From contig NZ_LR134117.1 in the NCBI RefSeq assembly GCF_900635445.1, positions 3,286,001 to 3,350,000 on the forward strand: DNA of 64,000 nucleotides, given 5' to 3'. The notes under the pieces were generated by a model. The model was not told the origin of the DNA. It saw nothing but the letters and a program-made list of their open reading frames with translations, and searched no databases. The translations under genes were made by a program, and so were the position numbers. Origin of the DNA: Serratia odorifera. GTDB lineage: Bacteria; Pseudomonadota; Gammaproteobacteria; Enterobacterales; Enterobacteriaceae. Below are positions 17,526 to 28,183 of this stretch, piece after piece (the first letter of the stretch is position 1; the number at the start of each line of letters is the position of its first letter).

Positions 17526-18447
17526 TCAGCCGATTTTATTGTTATAGAATTCTGTTCCGCTGCGGATCTGGTCGAGGATTACCCCCAGCCCCCAGAATTT
17601 CTCCAGCACGTTGTCTTTATTTACCCGGCAGGCTTCGCTCTCAAAGGTGCCCAGGCGTTGGTGATAGATTTTTGCGTTCTTCGGATAACCCAGCGTTTCC
17701 GATACGGCGGCGAGGGAAAGGAACGTCGCCAGCTCACTGGCCAGAGCCGGATCTTTCGTATGGTGGTGATAAAGCCAGACATACAGCTCAGGATGGAAAT
17801 TGGTAAACACCCCGCTGAAGCCTTTTGAACCGGCCTGCATGGCGGGCCAGGCGATAGCGGCGTTGGCATTGATTATGTTGAGCGGCGTACCTTCGGCCAG
17901 CGCCACGCGGCGTTTTACCGTGTCCAGATCGCAGCTTACGTCCTTCAGTACCACGGAAACGTCCGCTGCGGGCGCACCAGGAGAACTCATCATCCGTCAA
18001 CAGGCGGCGATAGGGTGCCGGGCACTCGTACAGCCCCAGCGGCAGGCTTTGCGGCAGCGCATCCAGCAGGTTTTGCAGCGTGGCGTAGAACACCTCGCTG
18101 CCCTGGTTTTTCGGATCGAGGTGATTGGTGACCAGCACCAATGCATCGGCCCCGGTATCGGCCATCGCCAGCAATTCTTCGCGCTGACCGTCGATATCGT
18201 CGCTAATATGCCCGGAAACAATCACCGGCACGCGGCCTGCGGTTTTCTCCACCACAAAGCGCCCCAACTGTACGCGCTCTTGCAGCGATAAAAACTGCAT
18301 TTCACTGGACTGGCACACTGCAAACAGCGCATCAACGCCCTTCTGAACGTACCACTCAATCAGGCGTTCCAGCCCCGGCCAGTCAATCTCGTTCTGTTCG
18401 TTGAATGGGGTCAGCATGACCGGTACAACACCGTTAATCTCTTTCAT
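17526..18447 (-). pseudogene. DapA/NanA family lyase with one frameshift
   Basis: The first part (GVVPVMLTPFNEQNEIDWPG, VCQSSEMQFLSLQER, VIVSGHISDD, YECPAPYRRLL) is a class I pyruvate-dependent aldolase/dehydratase of the dihydrodipicolinate synthase superfamily. The frame is lost after SGRF at the CC 17955-17956 (written on the plus strand GG). Removing one base gives GRFVVLKDVSCDLDTVKRRV, where the Lys in VVLKD is the Schiff-base position, and continues to the stop at 17526. The intact enzyme is 306 residues. It lies between kinase and transporter genes in a putative sugar-acid operon. Confidence 0.85.
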
Positions 18448-18484
18448 TTTTTCTCCTTGCGGCCACAGGGCGGCCAGAAAACGA

Positions 18485-19690
18485 TTAAATTTTGCTTTTC
18501 AGTCGGTTAAGCGCCTGCTTGCGCTCCGGCATGTTCGATGCGCCTTCACGTTCAACGGCCAGCGAAGCAAAGGCAGAGGCAAAGGTTGCTGCCTGTACCA
18601 GCGACTGACCGTCAGCAATGGAAGCAGCCAACGCCCCGTTAAAGGCATCACCCGCGCCAGTGGTATCAATGCTGATGGCAGGGAAAGCGGGAATATGTTG
18701 GAACTGCTGGTTCTCATACAGCAGCGCGCCACGGGACCCCATCGTGATGATGATGCAGCGCGCCCCCAGTTCAGCGATGGCGGTGGCGGCACGACGGGCG
18801 CTCTCCAGATTAGTCACCTCAATGCCGGAAAGCAGTGAGGCTTCCGTTTCATTCGGGGTAATAACATCCATATATTCCAGCGCCGGGATAATATCGGCGG
18901 AATAAGGAGCGGGGTTCATAATGACCTTTACCCCCAGCGCTTTTGCCAGTTTCATGGCATTCAGCGTGGCGGAGAAGTTATTCTCAAGTTGCAGCAGCAG
19001 CACGCTAGCGTCTTCCAACTCTTCTTTCAGTTCAGCAATTTCTTTTTCACTAATGTTTTTATTTGCACCGGAGTAGATGGCGATCATATTTTCGCCATTT
19101 TCCTGTGAAACATAAATAATTGCGCTGCCCGTTGGTTCTTCTTCAGACTGATAAAGTTTAAAGGAATAAATATCAGAGGAAGAGAGATGGTCCAGGGCAA
19201 ACTGACTGAACTGATCTTTCCCTACTTTAGAAACAAAATGCACTTTCGCCCCGGCACGGCTTGCTGCCTGTGCCTGGTTTGCGCCCTTACCGCCCGGCCC
19301 GAGGGAGCTGCCCAGCGCCATCAGCGACTCGCCCCCTTTCGGGAACCGCGCCACTTTAGCCACGATATCAACGTTAAAAGAACCGAGAATACAGACTTTA
19401 TTTTTCATATTGCCCACTGAACCTTTCTCATACTTCCCCTTCCGGATATGTTTCAACAAAACTTCAAAGTCATTGTCGGTTTCGGAAATTAGTTTTGATT
19501 GCAGGCTTTTACGTATAATCATGGCTCCGCCATGACAGCGCTGAATATACCCCTGCTGAGCCAGTATTCGCAGATCGCTGCGTATTGTTTCTTTCGTTAC
19601 GCTGAAATACTGAGCCAGATGTTTGACCGTTGCACTATTATGTTTATCCAGAAAATTGAGAACATTACTCCTTCTCTCGTCCATAAACAT
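18485..19690 (-). CDS. DeoR-type HTH fused to PfkB/ribokinase-family sugar kinase
   Basis: 401 residues from the ATG at 19690, which has GGGGAGG 5 bases upstream. Residues 1-60 are a DeoR-type winged HTH (VLNFLDKHNSATVKHLAQYF, VTKETIRSDLRILAQQGYI, RCHGGA). A linker of about 30 residues follows. From residue 94 (KVCILGSFNVDIVAKVARFP) it is a ribokinase with GPGGKGANQAQA and the C-terminal DTTGAGDAFNGALAA phosphate loop and base. It is the first gene of an operon with a lyase, an ACS transporter and a hydroxyacid dehydrogenase. It may sense and phosphorylate the same substrate, linking kinase state to transcription. Confidence 0.87.
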   Translation of the reverse strand: MFMDERRSNVLNFLDKHNSATVKHLAQYFSVTKETIRSDLRILAQQGYIQRCHGGAMIIRKSLQSKLISETDNDFEVLLKHIRKGKYEKGSVGNMKNKVCILGSFNVDIVAKVARFPKGGESLMALGSSLGPGGKGANQAQAASRAGAKVHFVSKVGKDQFSQFALDHLSSSDIYSFKLYQSEEEPTGSAIIYVSQENGENMIAIYSGANKNISEKEIAELKEELEDASVLLLQLENNFSATLNAMKLAKALGVKVIMNPAPYSADIIPALEYMDVITPNETEASLLSGIEVTNLESARRAATAIAELGARCIIITMGSRGALLYENQQFQHIPAFPAISIDTTGAGDAFNGALAASIADGQSLVQAATFASAFASLAVEREGASNMPERKQALNRLKSKI

Positions 19691-20259
19691 ATTCACCTCC
19701 CCCCGTTGCTTACTGAAGAATAGGGGAGCGGCACTGGCTAAAAAGTGATGAATATCGTGTAACAATCAAAAAAACAAAAATAAACAAAAATAAAACAACA
19801 AAGAAATCATGTAACCATTTGTTAGTTATAAGATTATCAGTAAAACCAAAAAAGAAATGGCACGCGAGGGGAAAATATTAATATGTTCAGTTAATTATTT
19901 GATAAAAACAACATAAATTAAAATTAAAGGTTAAGTAATAAATAAAACACAGATATAAATACTTAAGAATAACGCAAAAATCAGAATAAATAGCAGGTAG
20001 ACGGACGGAGTGGTCTGTGACTATGTTCTGTTGCTTTTATGCCAATTCAGTGCCCAGACGTGAAGGTTTTTTCTGGTGAGGACGTGGTTCGTTCAGTCGA
20101 TTGATGTTGTGCTAGGTTGATATTCTGCGTCAGCAATTTATGGATATTGTCACGCGGCTGATGAGCGTCGGCTAAAGATACCTCGGGACAGGCACCTAAG
20201 CCGAGGCAAGATTCTTAACCATTGATACGATATTTGAGATGCCTGAGACGTGAACCGCC
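19691..20259. other. A+T-rich promoter region and gene-free stretch
   Basis: Positions 19740-20010 are very A+T-rich with many A5-6 runs and carry the promoter of the minus-strand kinase operon. No matched -35/-10 pair was assigned with confidence. The rest up to the AraC remnant has no credible gene. Confidence 0.45.
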
Positions 20260-20436
20260 TGGATTGACCAAAAGGTACTGAACAAAGGGAAGAGATCAAG
20301 CGCGCTGGCATTGCTGATAACAGGAACGTCCGTTAAAGAAGTGGCGTTGTTACTGGGATATGACAATGGTTAATCCTTCTCTACCATGTGCCGCCGCGTT
20401 ACCGGTCAACCACCTTCGAATTATCACCCGACTTAA
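20260..20436 (+). pseudogene. AraC family regulator, C-terminal remnant
   Basis: The frame reads SALALLITGTSVKEVALLLGY, DNG, an in-frame TAA at 20371, then SFSTMCRRVTGQPPSNYHPT and a stop at 20434. This is the second HTH of an AraC protein with a nonsense codon and with nothing of the N-terminal domain left upstream. It is a true decayed fragment, unlike the single-indel genes. Confidence 0.7.
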
Positions 20437-20562
20437 GCTCCGGAGTGTCCTCAGGCTTGCCAGAAGCAGTTGATATCTGGCTTACGGGTGTAAACCAGAA
20501 GGGATAGCTGTTGCGTATACGGAGCACGGGAGTCGAACGTGACCCTCGTTTATTATCATGGA

Positions 20563-21436
20563 TTATACCTTCATCGCTTTTTGAGCCGCGGCGAAGACGT
20601 CGCGTGCCGGCGTGGTTCCGGCTATGTGCTCCGTTCCTTCGACGCCGAGGTCCATCCATCCCGCATTCACGGCATCGTACATGTCTTCCGCTGGTCCGCT
20701 GTGACCCGCCGGGATACCGAATTGCTCTAACGCTTCAGCCCACCCTGTCCGCGGGATTGCAAAGGCTTTCACGTCGAGATTCAGGACTTCGCCCAACTGC
20801 TCTGCGACTTCATCCGCACTGACCATCGAGCCAATCTCGACGATGCGCTGCCCTGACCACGCCGGGCCGGTCAAAAGGGTTGCGAACTCTGCACCAATGT
20901 CGTTCGTTGCGACCATGGTTGATTTTCGGTTTGTCGGATTGTAAAAGACCGATAACTTTCCGCCCTGAGCGGCTTGTAAACCGAAAAGAAAGTTTTCGAA
21001 GAATCCGCCTGCACGTACAAACGTGACGGGGGATAGGAGTTCGCGAAAGCCTTGCTCTAACAGCGACAAAGCCATGATCACCCCGTGCCCGGTGTTTTTG
21101 TTCGCCCCCCATTGATGAAAGTGCCACTACTCTTGGTGGCGCTACTCTGGAGAGTGCCTCGACATAATTTGCAATCACGCGCTTTGCTTCTTTGTAATCG
21201 GGCGACGGCGCCCAAACCGGAGGCAACATAACAAACGTGCCTTCGACACCTTTGAGCGCTTGTTCGATAGATCCCGAATCATTCCAGTCGCCGTCAACCA
21301 GTTCCACGCCTTGGTTCTCCCAGTTAACCGCCTTCTCGCGATCGCGGACCAGCGCACGTACCTTCTTACCTTGAGCCAGCAAATGCCTTGCTGTCGCGCC
21401 GCCTACATTTCCCGTGATTCCCATGACTAAAAACAT
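20563..21436 (-). pseudogene. NmrA-like NAD(P)-binding protein with one frameshift
   Basis: It begins MFLVMGITGNVGGATARHLL (GxxGxxG) and RALVRDREKAV, then loses frame at the C6 run 21105-21110 (C5 expected). After correction it reads SSMGANKNTGHGVIMALSLL, then VTFVRAGGFFENFL and a normal C terminus to 20563, for about 290 residues. NmrA-like proteins include NADP-sensing regulators and quinone reductases. The start at 21436 is 20 bases inside the boundary with the DoxX/LysR remnants. The single homopolymer insertion may be a sequence error. Confidence 0.82.
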
Positions 21437-21481
21437 ACGTCTTCTCCTGATGTTGAGAGGCAGAACATTGCCCCATTTGGT

Positions 21482-21670
21482 TCAATGGATGAGTGGTAAA
21501 AGGGTTCGGACCTGGGGGACTCGCAGACAGAGGCCGCCCCAGGTTAACGCGCCCAGAAGCAGCGAAATAATTTCCGGCGGTGACCCCAGCTCACCGATGC
21601 GGATATGGGCGCAGATCGCGCCACCCAAAAAACCCGTCACAACGATCGTGCCGGCCTTGCCTGACTTCAT
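21482..21670 (-). pseudogene. DoxX-like membrane protein, C-terminal remnant
   Basis: The minus strand reads IVVTGFLGGAICAHIRIGE, SPPEIISLLLGALTWGGLCL and RVPQVRTLLPL, which is the C-terminal half of small DoxX-like four-TM proteins (TGFLGGA...H.R.G, WGGL.LRD..LR.L.P). The N-terminal half is missing. It abuts an N-terminally truncated LysR gene on the other strand, so a rearrangement joined the two. Confidence 0.6.
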
Positions 21671-22232
21671 GGCAGCTCATCCTTATCTGGAGCTGGAAAT
21701 GTCAAGTACGGATCGACAAGTCGATTTGGTTCAAGAGGGGTTCGACTGTGTCTTGCGGCTTGGACCTGTCAGGGACGAAACGCTGGTTGCACGCCCCCTG
21801 GGCCTGTTACGGATGGTCAATGCTGCGAGTCCTGCTTATCTGGCGCGCTATGGCATCCCGCGATCGCTGGAAGACCTGCGGCGTCAGGAACATCGGACAG
21901 TTCATTTTTCGACAATGCAGGGCTCAAGGCCTTACGGATGGGAATATCCGGACGGTGACAGTTTCGCGACATTACAGTTGCCAGGTGCGCTACACGTCAA
22001 CAGCGCGCAGACATATGATGCCGCTGCCCTTGCCGGTCTTGGTTTGATTCAGGCACCACTCCTGGGGATTGGACAATACTTTACGAGTGGTGCGCTTGTG
22101 GAGATCATGCCTGATTTTCGTCGCCGGGCGCTTCCGGTGTCTCTCATCGTTGCACATCGGGGCAACCTGTCGCGCCGGGTGCGCGTATTCATGAAGTGGA
22201 TGGAAGAGATACTGAAGCCTTACCTGGAATAG
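21648..22232 (+). pseudogene. LysR family effector domain lacking its DNA-binding domain
   Basis: From about 21648 it reads VPALPDFMAAHPYLELEMSS, TDRQVDLVQEGFDCVLRLGP, RMVNAASPAYLARYG and GLGLIQAPLLGIGQYF, a CrgA-type LysR ligand domain with a normal C terminus. The HTH and the linker helix are absent. Upstream of the junction the frame is antisense to the DoxX remnant and has no LysR content. Such a protein could not bind DNA on its own. Confidence 0.8.
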
Positions 22233-22347
22233 GAAAACGAACACTTTGTCCGGATCCGGACATAAAAATGTTGAATCACTCGCTGCCCTCAAGGACAGAC
22301 AATGTTTAAATATAAGCACGATTCCAGGGGCTCGAATAAGGTGTGCA

Positions 22348-23115
22348 ATGGTTGAATTAGTGTCAGAACACGAAAACACCCCCACGGCAACACCTGTTAC
22401 TGGCGTTGCTGTCGATTATCCCAGCGGTCATATGATCCCTGCGCATAGTCATCAGCGTTCGCAACTGGTCTATGCGGTTGAAGGGGTGCTCGTTATTGAA
22501 ACGGATGTTGGCCGTTGGGTTGTCCCTCCGAGCCGGGGCGTGTGGCTGATAGCGGGCGTCAGTCACACCGTGCGGATGCGCGGTGTGGCACGAATGCGCA
22601 GTATTTTCGTCGATCAAGATGCTATTCCCGGATTACCTGACGTTGACTGCGTTATCGAGATTTCACCTCTGTTACGTGAATTGATCCTTGCTGCAACTCA
22701 GGTCATAGGCCATTACGATTTGGAAAGCCGGGACGGGCGTTTGATGCGTTTTATCCTCGATGAGTTATGTTCTTTGCCGGTGTTGCCTTTCAATCTTCCC
22801 TGGCCAACGGATGCGCGCATATTGCGTGTCTGCCAGACATTGTCCGACGATCCCGCCAATAGCCGCGCCGCCGATGACTGGGCCGCAGATTTAGCGATGA
22901 GCGCCAAGACATTTCATCGTCAGTTTCAGCGGCAAACCGGCATCACGTTCGGGCGCTGGCGGCAGCAGGCACGCCTGCTTTTGTCACTCGAAAGCCTGGC
23001 TCAAGGCATGCCGATTGTACAGGTGGCTCTGCAGCACGGTTACGAAAGCCAAAGCGCTTTTGCCGCTGCCTTTAAACGCCAGTTTGGATTGCGGCCTTCT
23101 GAGTTTTATCGCTAA
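22348..23115 (+). CDS. AraC family regulator with cupin sensor domain
   Basis: 255 residues from the ATG at 22348 (AAGGTG upstream). The N-terminal cupin has PAHSHQRSQLVYAVEGVLVI and WVVPPSRGVWL. The C-terminal double HTH includes DLAMSAKTFHRQFQRQTGIT and QVALQHGYESQSAFAAAFKR. This architecture is shared with NimR-type regulators of nearby drug transporters. It converges on the efflux operon, ending 3 bases before that operon's last gene stop, which supports such a role. Confidence 0.88.
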   Translation: MVELVSEHENTPTATPVTGVAVDYPSGHMIPAHSHQRSQLVYAVEGVLVIETDVGRWVVPPSRGVWLIAGVSHTVRMRGVARMRSIFVDQDAIPGLPDVDCVIEISPLLRELILAATQVIGHYDLESRDGRLMRFILDELCSLPVLPFNLPWPTDARILRVCQTLSDDPANSRAADDWAADLAMSAKTFHRQFQRQTGITFGRWRQQARLLLSLESLAQGMPIVQVALQHGYESQSAFAAAFKRQFGLRPSEFYR

Positions 23116-23118
23116 CAA

Positions 23119-24706
23119 TCAGGTTTTGCGCAAAAAGAACCCAGCCAGCACGCAGATCAGCATTGCCAGGCCGGCAATGTAAAAAGCATCACTGTAGGCC
23201 AGCAGCAGGGCGTCACGACGCACGATCTGATCAATCAACCCCAAAGCCTGCTGGCGCAATCTTGCCGCCCCCGCGCTATACAGAGCGGGGGCGTGATCGA
23301 GATGAACGTGTGAGAGCATGTTGACTGTCTCGACCAGCCGTTCCTGCGTTGCCTGAGCAAAAGAGGTAACCGATTCGCCAATGCGCTGCGCATGCAGTTT
23401 TTCACGCTCAACCACGATCTGGCTGGAAAGGGCGATACCGATGGCTCCGCCTATGTTGCGCACCATCGAAAAAAGCCCCGATGCCGAGCCCACCTGATCC
23501 TTTTCCAGGCCCTGAATTGCCATCACTCCCAATGCCACCACCACTAACGATTGCCCGATGCCGCGCACGATCAACGAAGGAACAATGACGTTATAAGCCG
23601 CATCGGGATTGAGGTGAATGTTCATCAGACAGCCGAGGCCGGTAATCAGGAATCCGGCCACGATCGCGGTGCGGGCGCTGGTCCAGCGCATCAGCCGGGG
23701 CGTAGCGAACGACATGATAAATTGAATGATGCCATAAGGGATCATCATTGCCCCGATCTGGCTGGCGTTGTAACCGTGAACTTCGGCGAAATAGTTAGGC
23801 ACCAGAAACACCACGCCAAACACCACTGCGCCGAAGCAAAACTGCATCAGGCTGGCGAGACCGAAATTATAACGGCCCAGTAAGCGCAAATTAATAAACG
23901 GCGTCTTGCTCTTAAGCTCCGCGTAAATAAAACCAGCAATACCTGTTACGGCCAGCAAGGTGCAATTGACGATAAAAGACGAAGCAAACCAGTCCGCGCG
24001 CCCGCCTTCCTCCAGCATGATTTGCAACGAGGAAAGGCCAACCGCCATGGTGATAATTCCCCACCAGTCTCCCTGTTTGAGTTTCTCAAGCCTCATCGGC
24101 TGCGGTTTGACCGACCAGCCAATGGCGGCCAGCAGCAATATCCCAGGGGGGCACTTGCAGATAAAATATCCAGCGCCATGAATAGGCATCGGTTAACCAG
24201 CCGCCCAGTGAAGGGCCTGCCGCCTGGGCGACATTGTTAGCCACCGCAAACAGCGCCATGCCGAGAGAATGCTTGTGGGAGGGCAATTCGCTGACGATAA
24301 GCTGAAATGACAAGGGGATCAGCACGCCGCCAAACGCGCCCTGCAATGCACGTGCGAGGATCATGGTCTGAATATTGGGGGCCAGCGAGCAGGCCATGGA
24401 AAAGAGTATGAATCCGGATGTCCCTGCCATCAGGACGCGGCGCATGGAAAATATCGAGACTAACCAACCGGTTATCGGGATGATGATGATTTCGGCCACC
24501 AGATAGGCGGTGGTGATCCAGGAGCCCTCTTCAAAGGTGGCACCCAGCGAACCCCGTACATCGGGTAATGAGGCGTTGGTGACATGTACATTCATGCCTG
24601 CCATAAAACAGCCGACGACGCTGCCCAATACGGCCACCCAGGTGCGTAACGAGATTTTGTCTGTGCCGGGCAGAACAGTCGCCTCGCTTGATATATGGCT
24701 ACTCAT
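23119..24706 (-). pseudogene. EmrB/DHA2 family 14-TM drug efflux transporter, one frameshift
   Basis: It begins with MSSHISSEATVLPG and VVGCFMAGMNVHVTNASLPD, with motif TTAYLVAEIIIIPITGWL typical of DHA2 (EmrB) proton antiporters, then ARALQGAFGGVLIP and WRWIFYLQVP. The frame breaks at the G6 run 24146-24151 (5 expected). Corrected, VPPGILLLAAIGW continues through the remaining membrane segments to 23119, for 528 residues. It is the third gene of an operon with a membrane fusion protein and an outer-membrane factor. Its start overlaps the EmrA-like gene's end by 8 bases. Confidence 0.87.
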
Positions 24707-25817
24707 GACGAGTGTCCACCGTGACCATCACCGACATTCCGGGGCGAACCTGCTCCACTCTTGTCTGACCGGCATCAAGGCGGATCCGCACCGGCATCCG
24801 CTGGACTATTTTGGTAAAGTTTCCGGTGGCGTTATCCGGGGGAAGCAGCGCAAATTGAGCTCCGGACGCAGGGGAAAAGCTTTCGACCTTACCCTTGAAA
24901 ACCTGTCCACCAAACGCATCTACCTGTACCTCGGCAGGTTGGTCAACCTGCATGTGGTCAATTTGCGTTTCCTTAAAGTTGGCAACCACGTAAGTATTAC
25001 CGGGAACCACGGAAAGCAGCGGGGAACCCGTTTCGGCATATTGACCAGCCCGCAACGCATGCTCGCCCACAGTGCCGTTGATCGGACTGACAATCCGGGT
25101 GCTCGCCAGATTAATGCGTGCGATCGTCAGTATGGCCTGCGCTTGCGTCAGCATGGCTTTCGCCTTGTCCCGCTCGGCCTCGGTAGCCTGTTGGCTGCTA
25201 GCGAGTACGGACAGCGCCTGCTGCTGACTGGCGAGCCGCGCCTGGGCCTGCGCCAGTTGTGCGACGGTTTTACGGGCATCCGCGTCAGACGATTCTACCT
25301 GCTGGGCGCTACTGATGTTTTGCCGGGCCAGGCGATGCTGGCGCCGGTCCTCCAGTGCCGCGCGATTTGATTCTGCAGCGGCGGCGCGGACGGCGGCTTG
25401 CGCTTCTGCAATCAGACTTATCTGCTGTTGTTGGCGGGCGGCCAGATTGGCGATACGGGCCTGTTTCACGTCATTTTCGGCAACCGCCGCCGCGACGGCG
25501 GCTTCGGCAAGTTCAACTTTGGCCTGAAAATCACGGGGATCGATTCGGGCCAGTAGCTGACCGGCTTTCACCGGTTGATTGTCCTGAACCGCCACCGCAA
25601 CTAAATAGCCGTTAATGCGGGGCGCCAGCGTGACAATGTCGGCGCGTGCATAGGCATCATCGGTCTCGATCATCCAGCGGCCGGTGGTCCACCAGTAAAT
25701 TCCCCAGGCCAGTATCAACAGGGTGAACAACAGGATGCCGGCCAGCGTGCGGGGCCGGGGTTTTGCACGTCGGACAGCAAAAACTGGCTGTTTAGCAGAC
25801 GAAGTATTTTCGGTCAT
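24699..25817 (-). CDS. EmrA/HlyD family membrane fusion protein
   Basis: 372 residues with one N-terminal membrane segment (TLAGILLFTLLILAWGIYWW), the biotinyl-lipoyl half DAYARADIVTLAPRINGYL, a long helical hairpin with repeated Ala/Gln heptads (about residues 95-235), and the second half IVSPINGTVGEHALRAGQY. The C-terminal MPVRIRLDAG barrel is normal. It bridges the inner-membrane pump and the outer-membrane channel encoded on either side. Confidence 0.92.
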   Translation of the reverse strand: MTENTSSAKQPVFAVRRAKPRPRTLAGILLFTLLILAWGIYWWTTGRWMIETDDAYARADIVTLAPRINGYLVAVAVQDNQPVKAGQLLARIDPRDFQAKVELAEAAVAAAVAENDVKQARIANLAARQQQQISLIAEAQAAVRAAAAESNRAALEDRRQHRLARQNISSAQQVESSDADARKTVAQLAQAQARLASQQQALSVLASSQQATEAERDKAKAMLTQAQAILTIARINLASTRIVSPINGTVGEHALRAGQYAETGSPLLSVVPGNTYVVANFKETQIDHMQVDQPAEVQVDAFGGQVFKGKVESFSPASGAQFALLPPDNATGNFTKIVQRMPVRIRLDAGQTRVEQVRPGMSVMVTVDTRHE

Positions 25818-25819
25818 TA

Positions 25820-27305
25820 CTATGATTCTCTTTTAAAAACAGGAGGAAATAAAATGCTGGAAACGATTTTGGACCGCTGAGGTGCCGGGATCACCACCGA
25901 GGGAGCCTGCTGCCACCCGCCACCCAGGGCTTTAAATAAAGTCACCTGAGCATCAATAAGCCGCGTATTTGCGCGCGCCAACTCACTCTGAACGGCGACG
26001 TCGTTACGTTGACTGTCGAGATAGTCGAGAGCGGTTGTCGCACCGTCCTGATAGGCAAGCGTCGATAGCCTCAGCGCGTGTCGACTGTTTTCGGCAGCCT
26101 GTTGAAGGAGTTTTTGTTGCTGCAGGGCAGAGTCATAGCCTGTCAGGCTCACCTGTACCTCTTTCAGCGCCGTCAAAATCGTGCCGTCAAAATGCGCGAG
26201 TGCCGCACTCTCTTTGGCTCCGGCCTGAGCGATACGCGCCCGGGCCGCAGTGATGTTAGGGAAGGACCATGAGATCAGCGGTCCGATGCTCCAGACCGTG
26301 GCACCTTCCTTTCCCCAATCTTCAGGCTGGTGAGCGGAGCTGAGCATGCTGGCCCCCAGTGAAATCTGCGGATAGAGATCGGCGGTCGCCACGCGGATGT
26401 TGGCCGTTGCGGCGGTAAGCTGTTGTTGTGCCTCGCGCACATCGGGGCGACGGCGTAACAGGGCTAAACCTTCGCTGTCCGGCAACCCGCGGTACGCCAG
26501 CGTTGGCGGTTTTTGGCAGACAAGCGCTTGTTCGGGAGGACTGGAAGGTAGACGGCCCATTAAAACCGCGAGTTCAGCAAGTACACGCTGTCGTTTGGCT
26601 TTCAACACTGGCAGTTCGGTGCGGGTCTGGTAGACCAAACCCTGAGCTCGAACCACACCCGGCATGGCACCGGCCCCGGATTTATGCAGCGCTTCGGTAA
26701 TCTGCTGCTCTTGCACAACCAGCGCCAAAGTCTGTTGAGCAATACCGATCCGTTGACCATAGCTACAAGCGCTGAGCCAGGCCCGGGTTGTTTCGGCGGC
26801 AACCCACACCCGGACGCCGTCTTCTTCGGCCTGAACAGATTCGGCGTGTGCCTGTGCCGCGCTGGACTGTGAGCGCAGGCGGCCAAACAGGTCGAGCTCC
26901 CACTGCAGGCTCATGCCTGCGCTATAGCGGCTGCCGGTACGGATATTGTCGCTCTGGCCTAACGCCGCTTCAATCTGATCGTCCAGCGAACTGCCATATC
27001 CCCCGTCGGCAGTTAAGCTTGTGTCGGGCAGTTTTTGCGCATCGGTTTCGCGTTGAAGCGCACGGACTGCGAGAAGGTTGGCTGCTGCGACACGAAGATC
27101 GCGATTATTGCGCAATGCTTCCCCGACGGCATGATTTAACGCAGGATCCTGATACAAAGCCCCACCACTGATCAGGTGTGGGGGAATTGTCAGACAGAGT
27201 TGATGTTATGGGTAAAGTCGTGAGGGGAGGCCGATCTGGTCCCACAGTGCAACCGGCAGATAACAACGGAATTAAGACAATGGTTAGCCTTCTGATTATT
27301 AACAT
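25820..27305 (-). pseudogene. NodT/OprM-type outer-membrane efflux lipoprotein, one frameshift
   Basis: It starts MLIIRRLTIVLIPLLSAGCT, with a lipobox LSAGC, and PDQWWG. The frame is lost at the A3 run 27156-27158 on the plus strand (TTT on the coding strand, where TT is expected). Corrected, WWGLYQDPALNHAVGEALRNN, RDLRVAAANLLAVR and two OEP repeats follow to 25820, for 494 residues. It is the first gene of the operon, with a 2-base gap to the EmrA-like gene. The three proteins make one tripartite pump. Confidence 0.87.
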
Positions 27306-28089
27306 GTGTCACACTCTTAATGAGAATGCGACTAGATTACCCATTGTTAATTTGTCTTTATGTCGAGGGATTGACTTTTGTTATCGCAAAATGGTCATTT
27401 TCAGCGTAAACAAATCAGCGATATATTTAACGATGATTTTTGGTCGTCGCCCGTCCCTGGCATAAGTACTGCTTCAGAGCTGACAAGCCTGCCAGGCTGC
27501 CATGTACAGCGACCGAAGCACGGGTAGTCATTTCGCTTTAGGCGGACTGGAGCCGGTGGCAACAAAAGAGAGCTTAAAGGCGTAGTGATTTTTGGCACTA
27601 ACATCATGGTAATTGCAGGCAGAATAAGTGCTAGCCTCAATAAGACGATTGATTACGATTATTCTCAGTGACCATAAAAAAGTAAATCGTCTTGGTGAGG
27701 TCGTGATAGCTTAATTATTGAATGTAGTTGAGATTTAAAAAGAGAGCTTACTCTTTAACAAGACTTGATGATGAGTTTTTTATTTAAGGTAAACACCAAG
27801 GGCGCTGAGGGACCTTGACATGAAAACGTTAGATAGATTGACCAACAGGTACAGGCCATGAGAATCGGAAACTTTGGAAGGTTTAGCGGATGGTTTTAAG
27901 CTGCGGATTTTAGTGTCGTTCAGAGACATAGGGTGGCCACTCCATAATCGAACTGAAATGACCCCAAATCAGACTATCAATCTTGCCCGATGCGGAGGGG
28001 GAAAGAAAATGCATCGGGGAGACTTATCACGCTAACTTGTTGAATCTAAATCGTATAAAGATTCGTGAAGATGCATGAAAACATAAATA
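27306..28089. other. Gene-free stretch of about 780 bases next to tRNA-Asn
   Basis: Read on both strands. It holds the promoter side of the efflux operon at its left. A minus-strand frame of 79 codons at 27401-27640 has no family features or ribosome site. No integrase, insertion sequence or direct repeat of the tRNA 3' end was seen. The rest is unexplained. Confidence 0.5.
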
Positions 28090-28165
28090 TGGCTCCTCTG
28101 ACTGGACTCGAACCAGTGACATACGGATTAACAGTCCGCCGTTCTACCGACTGAACTACAGAGGA
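28090..28165 (-). tRNA. tRNA-Asn (GTT)
   Basis: The minus strand gives a full cloverleaf: acceptor TCCTCTG/CAGAGGA, D arm with GTTCAGTCGGTAGAAC, anticodon loop CTGTTAA with GTT, T arm CTGGTTCGAGTCCAG and encoded CCA. 76 bases. A consensus promoter with a GC-rich discriminator lies just upstream. Confidence 0.97.
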
Positions 28166-28183
28166 ATCGTGTGAACGGCCGGA

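Noticed and set aside
18485..19765. Start of the kinase fusion at 19765
   Set aside because: The extra 25 residues have no HTH content, and the ATG at 19690 has a much better ribosome site.
24699..27305. Reading the efflux operon as an RND (AcrAB) pump
   Set aside because: The inner-membrane protein has the 14-TM DHA2/EmrB motifs, not the large periplasmic loops of RND pumps.
27401..27640. Minus-strand frame of 79 codons near tRNA-Asn
   Set aside because: No signal, no motif and no ribosome site; treated as non-coding.
28090..28165. tRNA-Asn as an occupied island attachment site
   Set aside because: No integrase gene and no direct repeat of the tRNA end were seen in the window.
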